From Brachypterus glaber (taxonomy: Eukaryota > Arthropoda > Insecta > Coleoptera > Kateretidae), in assembly GCA_958510825.1 (NCBI GenBank), contig OY294051.1, positions 29,313,265 to 29,377,264 of the forward strand: DNA of 64,000 bases, in the 5' to 3' direction. The translations under genes and the position numbers were made by a program. How positions within the stretch are numbered: the stretch's first letter is position 1; each line of letters begins with the position of its first letter. Positions 31,101 through 41,359 of this stretch are shown here, piece after piece. The notes under the pieces are model-generated. The model was not told the origin of the DNA, searched no databases, and was given only the letters and a program-made list of their open reading frames with translations.

Positions 31101-33055
31101 ATCGGCTGAATTCAAAAATGTAAAAAATTACAGGGCGTTCCATTAAATAAAACATTTTTATGCCACTTCCTGCGAAACCGGAAATGAAACAAAAAAAATT
31201 AAATCCGCGATTTTATAGTCAATGTAAAATTATATAAATCAAACAAGTTTCGTTTTTATCGAATAATGATTAATCTTAATTTTGGGGGTGGGCATAAATA
31301 AAACTCACCCGCTATACTATACATTGCCGTTAATAACCAAATATACATAGTTCACAAAACAAAAACTTTCTATTTTGATACACGGTACCATACACTGATA
31401 AAAATATATGTAAGAATATAGCCAACGTTAAGTTATGTGAGTCTTCCAGAACATATTCTGTATAATTTCATAATAAGTTACGTGAAATAAAATTTTACGG
31501 AACATATTCTGTAAAAATTTGTGTAAAATAAAATTTTACAGAACATATTCTGTAAAAATCACATAATCTAACGTTGGCAATATTCTTACCTGTGTTATGT
31601 TCTGTGAATAAAGCGCGCCAAAAATTACATAATATATTATGTGAAAATACATAATATATTATGTGAAACTTAAAAATTACATAATAAGTTATGTGAAGAC
31701 ACATTATATATTATGTAAACTTTAAAAATATAGCAATAAGTTATGTGAAATGTCACATAACTTATTGTGTGATTGTGTGATTTTTATCTATGTAGATCTA
31801 TGGTATTTTACCTCTATAGAGGGTTAAAAAACGTCTTCATAATGTAAAATTTATATCAAGGTAAACGGAATTAATAAAATTTATACTTACTTATAATAAA
31901 TCCTATCAAATTTGAGTAAAAAATTAATTCTCCTAAGCCCATATTAGCTCGGTAAGAGCACAAAATTAATATCAAAGAAACTGCCACCAAAACAATATAA
32001 ATTGCGAAAAAGAATTTAAACGGATCTATTATTTTAGGCTTGCACTAAAAATAGTTACAAATTATCGTAAGCCTATATAAGCCGTCAAGATATGTAATGC
32101 TACGCTTTCCATTATATACTATTCACAGTAAATGGTATATTGAATTTTTCCAATAACGCAACTTAAAAAAAAATAATAAAAAAAACAATTTTAAGATTTT
32201 TTTTTTAATTCTTTTTTTTTGAAAAACGAAATTTTTTGAAAAAAAAAATTATTTTTTTTGCGACGAAAAAATCTTGAAAAAAAATTCCAAAAGAAAATTT
32301 TTTTTTGGAAAACAACATTTTTTTAGAAAAAACAAAAAAATCAAAAAAAAAATTAAGAAAAAAATCAAAAATTTTTCTTTTCCCAAAAAAAAAACAAAAA
32401 AATCAAAAATGTTTGTAAAAGAGTTTTTTCAATTTTTTTAAAAGTTTAACGCCCAGTAACTTTTTGTTTTTGGGGGGAATACTATCGAAACAATAGGGAT
32501 CTTCCTCTCATAAAACTTGATTTTCCTGAAAATTTCGAGTAATTTTTATTTAAAAAAAATTATTAAATAAGTCAAATTAAGAATTTTAGGGACCTGTAGG
32601 GCCGGCTCTGATAACTCCATATTACTGCATTTTTCAGAGATTACTTTGAGGACCGAGGGGAAGCCTTTACGAGCCATTTCGATCCCGTGGCCCACAATTA
32701 TTTTTTTCGACCCAGCCTAACCCCACTCCCACCCTACAAATATTATACTACTTACCAAATATGAGCCGAATATTAACAAAATGGACGATAATATTAACAA
32801 AATAAAATATAAAATTAATCCCAGGATAGTATATTTCACAAACTCTAAAAATATTATATGTTAATTTAGTAATTTATTATTTTCTCCTGTTTCTCTTGGC
32901 TGTTTTTATATTTACCCACCTGTATTTTTTATATAATTTTTAATATCTACTTCATTTGGTACAAATTGATCAGCCAAAAGAAGCAACTTTTCAGTAAAAT
33001 ATGAATCATTGTTATAATTCATTAATATGAAGCATAAAATTATAGCAGATTCCAT
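28126..33055 (-). CDS. Small multi-pass membrane protein, four exons, family not recognised
   Basis: Exons (minus strand): 33055-32920, 32844-32756, 32044-31891, 28301-28126. Every junction has GT-AG signals and matching phase (1, 0, 1): G|GTGGGT to TTTTTAG, TTG|GTAAGT to TTTTTAG, AA|GTAAGT to TCTGATTTAG. The start ATG follows an in-frame TAG. The joined protein is about 184 residues. The N-terminus (MESAIILCF...) runs to VPNEVDIKNYIKNT and then a first membrane span (YTILGLILYFILLILSSILL). The second is FFFAIYIVLVAVSLILC. The third is LIFYSNLIGFIIIWFIYKWI, followed by a basic coiled-coil-like tail (LQKRLNKAQKKGIRNK) and PPVGVHNEPNYHRKY. Introns contain transposons (28375-30858). I cannot name the family. 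Function is unknown; a membrane location is inferred. Confidence 0.8.
28345..30065. mobile_element. Fold-back element of the abundant family, interrupted
   Basis: The left fragment TACAAGGTGTATTTGAAATAGGGTC is split by the CCCTGGTAG element (28375-29220). The element then runs through GTCGTAAGGGAGCTAAGCCC and its inverted partner near 29950, ending CCCTGTATA. It lies in intron 3 of the minus-strand membrane protein gene. Confidence 0.75.
28375..29220. mobile_element. CCCTGGTAG-ended element, copy 1 (AACGTTA-rich)
   Basis: The ends are CCCTAGTATAAATTTAACGT and ATGTACTTTTCTACCAGGG. Many AACGTTA/TAACGTT motifs sit near both ends. It is nested inside a fold-back element. The opposite-orientation copy is at 39619-40685. 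It is non-coding and the superfamily is unclear. Confidence 0.75.
30080..30858. mobile_element. Second Tc1-type remnant
   Basis: The ends are TACAGTTGGACCCACAAAAA and TTTTTGGATTCAACTGTA, with TA included on both sides. On the minus strand, frames read RKISNEIQDENLLNYLREYH and then NFPGSKTIARRLIDSSKIKK, resembling the N-terminal DNA-binding half of Tc1 transposases. The catalytic half is missing and the N-terminal part is frameshifted. Confidence 0.72.
31392..31795. mobile_element. Inverted-repeat element with ACATAATAAGTTATGTGA palindromes
   Basis: The ends are ACACTGATAAAAAT and ATTTTTATCTATGT. The interior repeats TTACATAATATATTATGTGA, ACAGAACATATTCTGTAAAA and similar self-complementary 18-20-mers in tandem, at least eight small palindromes. 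It lies between exons 3 and 4 of the minus-strand membrane protein gene. Confidence 0.7.
32085..32530. repeat. Dispersed repeat, inverted relative of the 894-1696 element
   Basis: CGCTTTCCATTATATACTATTCACAGTAAATGG is followed by A/T homopolymer runs and then AGTTTAACGCCCAGTAACTTTTTG and AATAGGGATCTT. The order is inverted relative to 1200-1600. A partial copy is at 52010-52080. No coding sequence. Confidence 0.6.
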
Positions 33056-33201
33056 CTAGAATTCAGTAAAATTCATCAAAATTCATCAATAACACTGCTC
33101 AAAACTCAAAAATTTTCCGACACCATTTTAGTTGCATCTGGCTATATTTGATGCGCTGAACCTTTTTTTGTTTTTCTCGATCAGCTCGTTTTTTTTTTTA
33201 A

Positions 33202-34432
33202 TACAGTTGGTCAAGTAAGAGCGTGTCACCTATAACGTGTAGTCGGTAAGAGAAAGCCCTACTTTTTTTTCGGGGATACGCTTTACTTCCTGACCGAAAA
33301 TGCTCTGTACATAGAGACATTTTCTGAACCTTATTTTTAGTGACTCAGCACGTTTTAAAACATGAGTGCTGCGTACGCATGATGGTTTAAGGCTGTCTTC
33401 CTCTTTGTGCACCCGAAAGGTCCGAAAATGACGCCTACAGCGGCTGCAAAGTATATGGGAAAGTCAAAGACATTCGTCAACAAACGATACTCGCTTGGTT
33501 TGGACTTTTTGACGACTTACCAGATCGTGGCTCAACAGGAAAGGTGTGACTAAGCACAAAAAAAAATTATTTTAAACATGTTTTCGCAGAATCCTCAATT
33601 AACCCTGCACCAAGGGGCAAAAAAACTGATGCAGAAAGGTTTGGATATATCACATGAAAAAATTCGTACTCATCTCCAAGCTAACGACTTAAAGTGGCGA
33701 CGTAGAATAAAGAAACCTTTGTTGAGTAAAACACAGAGAGAAAAACGACTCGCGTGGGCCAAGGGAAACATTGATCGAGACTGGAGCAAGGTTATTTTTA
33801 CCGATGAAGCTTCCTTTTGGACCTGGACATCCTCCACCAACCGACTGGTCCAGCGAACCGTGAAACACCCTGTAAAGATTCATGTTTGGGGTGTTTCTCG
33901 GAAAAAGGTTTTAGATTTTTATTTCTCTTTACGGACAACTTGAACGCTGAAAAAATGGTCAAGATTTACAAAAAAGCTCTTATACCGACTGCCAAACGTT
34001 GGTATGGCGAAAAAATAAGCAGTGGATCCTGCAAGAGGACAACGACCCCAAATATCGGAGCAAGTTGTGTAGCCAGTGGAAGAGGACATCCGACATCATC
34101 CCGCTGGATTGGCCGTCCCAACCGCCCGACGCAAACCCCATTGAGAAGGTGTGGTTATTCATTAAGCACAAGCTTCGCGGGAAAAGCATTAAAGCAGTAA
34201 AGCAGTGCAAACGAGAAAATCGGACAATGTGGATTTCTGCCGAAGGAATATGCAAAAAATCTCGTTCAAAGTATGCCCCGACGATGTCAGGCGATCATTG
34301 ACGCAAATGGAGACTGGACAAGTTACTAAGTTATTTGAATTGATCATTAACTGTAATTAGATGTAAAAAAAAATAGTATAAATATATTCTTAAATTAACA
34401 ATGCGAGAAGCGCTCTTACTTGACTAACTGTA
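33202..34432 (+). mobile_element. Full-length but decayed Tc1-type transposon
   Basis: The terminal repeats CAGTTGGTCAAGTAAGAGCG and CGCTCTTACTTGACTAACTG are each flanked by TA. The length of about 1.2 kb is near that of an intact element. The transposase frame inside is broken. Confidence 0.88.
33428..34329 (+). pseudogene. Tc1-like transposase, frameshifted
   Basis: The start reads MTPTAAAKYMGKSKTFVNKR (helix-turn-helix region). The frame then breaks, and a DDLPDRGSTGK stretch in another frame ends at a stop near 33547. The longest open piece (33578-33943) includes KTQREKRLAWAKGNIDRDWS and FTDEASFW (first catalytic Asp). After another shift come LQEDNDPKYRSK (second Asp) and PPDANPIEKVW (Glu), and the end is PRRCQAIIDANGDW. 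DD34E spacing is typical for Tc1. At least three frame changes make it inactive. Confidence 0.88.
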
Positions 34433-34478
34433 TAACGCACAGTGGTTTTTTTGCTTATAGTTGTAGTAAAAAAAATAA

Positions 34479-34610
34479 TTAACCCATTCACAGTGATTGA
34501 CCTCGATAGAGGCAAAAAAAGTTCGTGCCATTAATGTGTATGACCGCTATAGCGGCATCTAAAATTATCAGTTTACCATTAGTTTATTTTCCATTATTTT
34601 GTAACACCAC
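34479..34610 (+). repeat. Left end of a TTAA-type element
   Basis: TTAACCCATTCACAGTGATT and the block through GACCGCTATAGCGGCATC match the right end of 41926-42548 in reverse. Only one terminus is found, so this copy is truncated. Confidence 0.6.
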
Positions 34611-34945
34611 GGGGTCGCTGATTACGAATCTGATGCCAGTTTTCCAAAATTCAAAATGGCGGATCCAATATGGCGGATTAGATTTTTTTAAGTTGCTCGG
34701 ATTTGCTTGAAACTTGGTACCCAGGGGTATTTGGTGTCACTGATTACGAATCTGATGCCAGTTTTACAAAATTCAAAATGGCGCATCCAATATGGCGGAT
34801 TAGATTTTTTTAAGTTGCTCGGATTTGCTTGAAACTTGGTACTCGGGGGTTTTTGGGGTCGCTAATTACGAATCTGGTGCCAGTTTTCCAAAGTTCAAAA
34901 TGGCGGATCCAATATGGCGGATTAGATTTTTTAAAGTTTCTCGGA
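34611..34945 (+). repeat. About 122-bp satellite-like units (ATGGCGGATCCAATATGGCGG)
   Basis: GGGGTCGCTGATTACGAATC begins at about 34611, and close variants begin at about 34734 and 34855. Each is followed by a GCCAGTTTTCCAAAATTCAA block, then AATGGCGGATCCAATATGGC and TTGCTCGGATTTGCTTGAAA. Inverted and diverged units are at 42060-42440. Confidence 0.85.
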
Positions 34946-35336
34946 GAATTTCTAGGAAGCCTATAAGAAACGAATAAAGATATTTTAAATCCGCTTTTTT
35001 TGGCCTAGATCTCCACTAATAGAGAATCAATCCACGGCAAAAAAAAATATTAGACCTAAATTATTTTTTTTACGGCAAAAAAACACTTTGCGCTACATCT
35101 CAAAAATAAAAGAGAGCTGATCGAGAAAAACGGAAAAGGTCCCGAAATCAGCGCATCAAATATAGCCAGACGCAACTAAAAGCTCCCCGGCAAATAAAAA
35201 AAATCTTTTTTTCAGAGCAGTGTAATTATATTATTTAAATAACTGTAAGAAAGTATTTAAGTCTTAACTAAACTTAATTTAAACTTAAGTTTCAGAAGTA
35301 CAAATAACAAAAAATAAACGAAGAAAAATACAATTA

Positions 35337-35519
35337 CAGTCAAACCTCTATAACTCGAAACTCAATGGACCGCGAGACTGGTTTGAGTTAGAGATATTTA
35401 GAGTTAAAGAAAAAAGGTGAAAATACATTGTTACAATAGAAAATGTGAGGGGAAGATCAGTACACTTCAACTTATGAAGAATTTGAGTTGTGGAGGTTCG
35501 AGTTATAGAGGTTTGACTG
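35337..35519. mobile_element. pogo/Tigger-like MITE
   Basis: The ends CAGTCAAACCTCTATAACTC and GAGTTATAGAGGTTTGACTG are perfect 20-bp-plus inverted repeats, of the type known for pogo-family elements. It is 183 bp long and non-coding. The left flank is TA. Confidence 0.75.
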
Positions 35520-35559
35520 CATTAGAGCTTTAAATCGCTTAATCCTAATTAGGATGTTA

Positions 35560-35645
35560 CAAAATGCTAGGATGTTACAAAATGTTAGGATGTTACAGTT
35601 GTACCCTGGTACGATTTTTTGTAACATCCCGTAACATCCTGTTGT
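35560..35645. repeat. Short tandem/inverted GATGTTACAAAAT repeats
   Basis: AGGATGTTACAAAATG occurs twice, followed by AGGATGTTACAG and an inverted TGTAACATCC twice. It makes a small cruciform-capable cluster. Confidence 0.65.
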
Positions 35646-36407
35646 TGTATTCCCTTTTTGTAATAATATATTGGACTTAATTCATTTTTGTGGGAAACTT
35701 ATTCAAAAAGTAGTTATGTGAAATAGTTAACTTTATATCCGAGATATTTAAATTTAAAATGTTGCTTTTGGCTCATTGATATTAATAAAACTTCTGAAAC
35801 CCAAAATTATTAATATTAAGGTGGGTGAACCAATTATTGCCATATTCCTAATATTGTCACCCCCTCTTTAACTTGTTAGTTCGTCCTCTGTGTCAAAGAT
35901 GGCACTGCCAGTATATCTATCATATCAAAAAGATGCCTGTAAATATGATGTATCTGTATCCAGTTGGTAATGGCGTTTACAAAAAAGCAGTTTGTGTTTC
36001 GTGCTCTTCCACTATAAAAAATTGTAAAATTGTGCTGACTGTCGCAAGCTGGGTAGCATGGATTACTGAAGGGCAAGAACGTAATAAGTCTACGGCGCAA
36101 TTGATAGTTCCTTTAACGGTGTTTAGTCACAGCCAGACTATTTTATGTTAAAATGTGATTGTTAAGAAAATATCTATACTGCGAAACCGTTCTACGTATT
36201 TAAATGGATTTAAATTGAATATTTGATGTTTGTGATGTACTTTTGTGGGTTAACCACGTTTTTTTTGTGAGGTTATGTTAATAAGAAATTATATTTAGTT
36301 GGAACGATTAGAGAGACTCTTATACTTGTACCTGGTCAAAAAGAACGAGAGTTCAAGACCATTAAGTCCTTTTGGGTCACTTTAATTTAGTGTCCAAAAG
36401 GACATTT

Positions 36408-36468
36408 TGAAGAAGAAGAAGAAGAAGAAGACAAAGAAGAAGAAGAAGAATAAGAAGAAGAAGAAGAG
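36408..36468. repeat. (GAA)n microsatellite
   Basis: About 19 GAA/AAG triplets with a few interruptions. Confidence 0.92.
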
Positions 36469-36913
36469 CTTGTTGTCTAAGTAGCTGTGTTCCTAAGATT
36501 GTTATGCGAAGTAGATGACAACAAAAAAATTACAAAAACAAAAACAACAAGAAAAGAAAGTAACGAAGAAATCAGAGAGTTCTGAATCTGGGTTCTGCTT
36601 TTTATTCGAAGAAAATCGCCAGGCCGATATGAGATTGTAATCGATAAGTACATGAAGAGTTCGTGGGGCTTACTAAAAACGACAAATTGTTATTTAGGTG
36701 CCCAAATTGTACCTAAAAACAGCTGAAATTGTTATTGTGCCACAATATTTTCTTATTACATTCATTGCCAGTACTGGGACATGATTTCCTAATTTGCAAT
36801 CTTTTTTAAAAAGCAATATTTTTTTTATTCGCTTGTATTCTAAAGTGACATTTTTCGGTTAGAAATGTTAAGTTAAAAGTGACACTTTTGTTAAGAGTTT
36901 GTCTTTTATTTTA

Positions 36914-36943
36914 CTTTGGTGGGCTGCAGCCCGCCAAAGTACT
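36914..36943. repeat. GC-rich perfect palindrome
   Basis: ACTTTGGTGGGCTGCAGCCC continues into GCCAAAGT with almost no loop, in A/T-rich surroundings. Confidence 0.7.
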
Positions 36944-37148
36944 TTTGCGGTCCCTTATGAAAAATTGTCAGAATTGACAGAACCAAATTAAAACTAATTT
37001 TACTTATTATTTTTACCTTTTTTTTGTTAAAAATATGTATACAAGCGAAAAAAAAATAGCGTATGATACACGGTCGAGAAATATATTATACATTATTTCT
37101 CGTCCCTGGATCATAATATACTATTTTAAGCTTCTGCAGTTTGTTTAC

Positions 37149-37751
37149 CGGGTGACACACATCTCTACTCATCACATCTCTACTCACAAACTTTTCTACT
37201 CATACACAACTCTACTCACACACAACTCTACTCACACACAACTCTACTCACACACAACTCTACTCAAACACATATCTACTCACACATATCTCTACTCACA
37301 CACATCTCTACTCAATGTCATATACTTTTGACATTTATTTAATTAGAACTAGGATACCATGGCGGAACAAAGCACTAACCTAAATTAATTATTTTTTTTC
37401 TGTTTAACTTATAAGTTTGTTTATTGCAACCAAAATTTATTATAAGGTTTATTACTACTAATAGTAACATAGAATTAGGTAAAATTTGTTTCCAATAAAT
37501 AAACTTATAAGCTAATCAACGAAAAAAATATTAAATAAAATTTTGGTGCTTTGTTCTGCCATGGTATCCTAGTTTTAATCAAATAAATGTCAAAGTATGA
37601 CAATGAGTAGATATGTGTGTGACTAGAGATATGTGTGAGTAGAGATGTGTTTGAGTAGAGTTGTATGTGAGTAGAGATGTGTGTGAGTAAATATGTGTGT
37701 GAGTAGAGATCTTCGTGAGTAGATGTGATGAGTAGAGATGTGTGTCACCCG
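37149..37751. mobile_element. Fold-back element whose arms are minisatellites
   Basis: The ends CGGGTGACACACATCTCTAC and GTAGAGATGTGTGTCACCCG are perfect inverted repeats. Each arm continues as an array of a 15-16-bp unit (CTCTACTCACACACAA on one side, its complement on the other), then ATGTCATA...GACATTTATTT and CATGGCGGAACAAAGCAC with its complement. The two arrays differ in copy number. Confidence 0.85.
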
Positions 37752-38274
37752 TTTTACCCATTAAAATAAAGATACGTTTATTGTTAATTTAGTTAAGTTT
37801 CAGGTGATTATAAATAAATTTGAATGCATTAAAAAATAAAATGGCAATAAATGGCTCACCCACCTTATTTCAAATAATTTATTACAAATACTAATCCTCC
37901 AATAATTATGGCACCCAGTCTTAAAGACGCCCATAAACAGAAAGTATGTACCAAAGCCATTTTTTTTTTCAAATATAATAAATGTTATTTATTTGATGCA
38001 TAGACAAAGAACAGAACAAAAAGTTTTTATTTTTTCTATGATTTTATGATAAGTTACGTTATAAGGCGATATAGATAATGCGTGTATTTGTTATTATTGA
38101 TTATGTTTCAACATTTATTTAGATCTTGTGCAGATAAAAATAACAATAGCATAATATAACAAAAGTTTTATTGAATTAAAAAAGTCGTAAAAATATGTAA
38201 TGCATCACATTTCATAGTATACTCTTCACAGTGGAAAGTATATTGCATTTTCTCTTGAGATAAAAAGTCCAAAA

Positions 38275-38962
38275 TACACGGTGTGCAGTATTTAAGCATT
38301 AAATAAATGATTCTACATCACAAATCATGAAAAACCAGCCTAGGAACATAGGTCCGGAAACTAAATGTAAGAAAGGTACGACCCTTTCAAATTGCACTAA
38401 AAATAAGGTTTTTAATTTATACCCTTTGAGCTAGCGGCAAGGTTTTACATGTATACTATATATTTTTGAATCTATCCAGAAGCGTGCCTAGACGGACAAA
38501 ATGTGTAAGGCTTATGCCTGTTAATTAACACATTTTTGACCCAAACGTTTTATGTGTATTTTTTTTGGATTTTTTGTAAAAAATAAAGATTCCTTGAGTA
38601 AAATACATAAAAAATGTAAGTGTAACACTGCTGCTTCTACAGTAGAAGCAACCGTTTAAAAAAAAAATGCAATGTAACATTTTGTGGCACCAAAAATGTT
38701 ATTTTTTAAAGGGTATTACTCCTTTAATAATAAATTTAGGTGTTTCGGTGAAGAATACTTTTTTGTTTAGTTTTAAATGAAGACTCTTCCTGAGCATAAA
38801 AATTTTATTGGTGCTTTTTTGTTCATTCGATATGTCCATCTTCGAAGGGCCGTACCTTCCTTACGGATTATTTCTGGACATATGTTCCTTTGTTGGTTTT
38901 TCATGTTTTGTGATGTAAAATTATCCCCTTTATTTAATGCCAAAAGACTGCACACCGTGTAT
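38275..38962. mobile_element. Fold-back element of the abundant family
   Basis: The ends are ACACGGTGTGCAGT and ACTGCACACCGTGT. The interior shows AAATAAGGTTTTTAATTTATACCC and the GGAACATA..GTCCGGAAA region with its complement near 38860. Mirrored open frames at 38773-39022 are a by-product of the palindrome. Confidence 0.75.
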
Positions 38963-39214
38963 AACTGCTTTTATTTCATGCGCGTACTTAATTTTTTATT
39001 TATACTGTATAACTTTTTATGAATAGATTTTTTTTAATTCATCAAAGTATTTTTTTCTGAAAATTTGGTGTTAATCGGGTTTTCCCCTCTATTTTTTACA
39101 ATCGATTCAAAAGCTGCACCCTAATTAACTTTTTAATTTGTTGATTTTTTTCAAAATTGGTAAGATTGATCTTTTTTGCGCTTTGTGAAGAGTGTAATAT
39201 GTAAAGTAAAGAAA

Positions 39215-39292
39215 ATGTAGCCGAACATGAGATTCGAACCCGGGCGTATGGGACGACTTCATACTGACTAAGCTAAAGACTCAATGAAAAAT
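39215..39292 (-). mobile_element. tRNA-like sequence (SINE head or tRNA pseudogene)
   Basis: The minus strand reads TCTTTAGCTTAGTCAGTATG (A-box-like) and CCCGGGTTCGAATCTCATGT (B box). No acceptor stem of seven pairs can be formed. Some 190 bp away is AATTTTGGCGAAGGCGCACT, a block shared with the SINE at 63437. Confidence 0.5.
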
Positions 39293-39618
39293 CGGAGTCT
39301 GATTCGTCAATGACCGAAGTTTTATTTATTTTTTCGGAAAATAGTGTCTATTTACTTAAAAAAAAGAGTTTTTTAAATATTAATTTTTGCATGCCCCCGA
39401 TCCGGGCTGTGATAATAATATATATATTTGGCATGATATAATTTTTATTGTCATTCTCAATTTAAAGGAATTTGCAATTTTGGCGAAGGCGCACTCGTAT
39501 TTTTCTATGGGATTTGTTAAACCCCTTGGTAAGGAAGTCAGAAGGTTCTTTTATCATAGGGAGTAAAACGAGTAATTTTTGCTATAGCTGGATACAGCTA
39601 TGGCTATAGCTATAGCTT

Positions 39619-40599
39619 CCCTGGTAGAAAAGTACATAAATCTAACTTAACATAACATTAGATTAGTGACATTTTTATGTTTAGTCTCAAACGTTATACA
39701 AAAACGTTATAAAATATATAAATCTAACCTTAAAAACTAACGTTTGACAAAAACGTTATAAAATACGTAAATCTAACGTTAGTTTCCTAACTAAACTCTA
39801 ACCTTTTTCTAACCTTATTCTAACTTTAAATATTTTTTAAATTCCCATTATTAATACGTAAGCTATAGTAGAAAATACTCATTTCAGGCAGCTATGTTCC
39901 TAGGTTTGATAATTATTCGTAAAAAGTTTGCAACGTCTCAAAAAAATAAAATAAAAACACTGAAAGATTTTATTCTCCTTGATTAAACAGACAGTAATAT
40001 TATATATGCGCTATCGTTCTTGAATATAATGTATCTAACAATCAAATATTTGTCTATTATAAATATATATTAAATTACAACATAATGTTATATTTATTAT
40101 TTCCATAATAAGTGTAATAAATATTATCCCCCAAAAGTCAAAATTATAGTAAGTCTGATAACGCTCTACTAGAATTGATAAAATATTTTAAGATTCTGAA
40201 TGTATAAATAAATATTAAATAACTAAATATAAATAAAGTTTTTCTGAGAGGTAAACGTATTTATCGAAGTATAACAGCATATTATAAAAAAAAAATATTT
40301 TGGGCCACCTAAAAAGATGGCTATTTTATAAATAAATTTAAATGTAACGAAATTATGTTTAAAAATATTATGATTGCTAAAATATATTAAGATTTATTTA
40401 TATAAATAAATTTGTCTCCAGCTGCCATTTTTTGATGCAGGTAGAAATTTGCAGTTGGCCACGCCCACTCCGAAGGTTAGAAATTAAACGTACTTATAAC
40501 GTATTTCTAACTTAAAAATCTAACGTTAGATTAACGTTTGTAACTAACGTTTGATTATAACGTTTAAAAGCGGAAAAGTTGCACATATTTCATACGTAC

Positions 40600-40638
<39 letters not shown>

Positions 40639-40685
40639 TTCTAACATTATAAAAACGTTATTCTAACGTTAAATTTCTACCAGGG
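39619..40685. mobile_element. CCCTGGTAG-ended element, copy 2
   Basis: The ends are CCCTGGTAGAAAAGTACATA and GTTAAATTTCTACCAGGG. It is the reverse-orientation relative of 28375-29220, sharing GCCACCTAAAAAGAT and AACTAACGTTTG-type blocks. It includes a (TA)n run at about 40603-40636. Confidence 0.8.
40603..40636. repeat. (TA)n microsatellite
   Basis: About 16 uninterrupted TA dinucleotides inside the CCCTGGTAG element. Confidence 0.9.
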
Positions 40686-40769
40686 TTAATATTGGTCGTA
40701 TGATTTTTTTTTAGACTGTCAAAAGTTAAGTTAGTTAAGAAAACAAGATAAATCTTTACACGTGTTACA

Positions 40770-41345
40770 AAAAATACACGGCGTTTGCTGTCTTTTGGCG
40801 GAAAATAAACATGAAAAACCAACACAGGAACATATGTCCGGAAATACGCCCTAAGGGAGCTACGGCCCTTCGAAGATGGACACATTGAATGGGGAACAAG
40901 AAAAGCACCAATAAAACTTTAATGCAGCTGCAGGACAATTCTTCATTTAAATAAATCAAGGAGTAAAGGCCTTTTAAAAAGTAAAATTTTTGGTAGCACA
41001 AATTGTTGCTACATTTTAATTGCATTTTTTTTTTCTAAAAAAAAAACTTGCTCCTACATGTATACAGTGTTACACTATATGACATTTTTTATGTTTTTTT
41101 TACTCAAGAAATCCATATTTTTTACAAAAAGTCCAAAAAAATTCACATAAAAAAGTTTGGGGCAAAAATGTGTTAAGCCTCACATCTTTTGTCCGTCTAG
41201 ATTCAAAAAAAAATAACATAAATATTTTCCCTTATTAATACTAGTGTACCTACATGCAAAACCCGTCACTCTAGCTCAAAGGGTAACAGTTATTAAAAAC
41301 CTTATTTTTAGTACAATTTTAAAGGATCTCAACTCTTTTATAAGC
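40770..41345. mobile_element. Fold-back element of the abundant family, partial
   Basis: It starts ATACACGGCGTTTGCTGTCT and continues GGAACATATGTCCGGAAATA and GGGAGCTACGGCCCTTCGAA. The complementary half (TGTTAAGCCTCACATCTTTTG, ACCTACATGCAAAACCCGTC) is cut short near 41345. Confidence 0.65.
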
Positions 41346-41359
41346 TACAGCTACAGAAT

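Larger units (their letters stand above)
33093..35222. mobile_element. CACTA-like element (CACTGCTC ends) with nested insertions
   Basis: The left end is CACTGCTC and the right end is GAGCAGTG, flanked by TAA on both sides (33090-33092 and 35223-35225). The arms match over about 100 bp: GTTGCATCTGGCTATATTTG near 33131 against CAAATATAGCCAGACGCAAC near 35158. The interior holds a Tc1 element (33202-34432) and satellite-like units (34611-34945). Confidence 0.8.
35818..37866. mobile_element. 2.05-kb inverted-end element (AAGGTGGGTGA)
   Basis: The ends AAGGTGGGTGAACCAATTAT and ATAAATGGCTCACCCACCTT, with GCCAT behind both, pair. ATT lies outside both ends. The interior includes a (GAA)n tract and the nested fold-back at 37149-37751. 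The 35873-36151 open frame shows no recognisable domain. Confidence 0.65.

Noticed and set aside
35873..36151. 92-codon frame MLVRPLCQRWHCQ...
   Set aside because: It lies inside the AAGGTGGGTGA inverted-end element, has no recognisable domain and overlaps an equally open antisense frame.
38773..39022. Overlapping 60- and 81-codon frames
   Set aside because: They lie in a fold-back element; the same blocks occur non-colinearly in other copies with stops.
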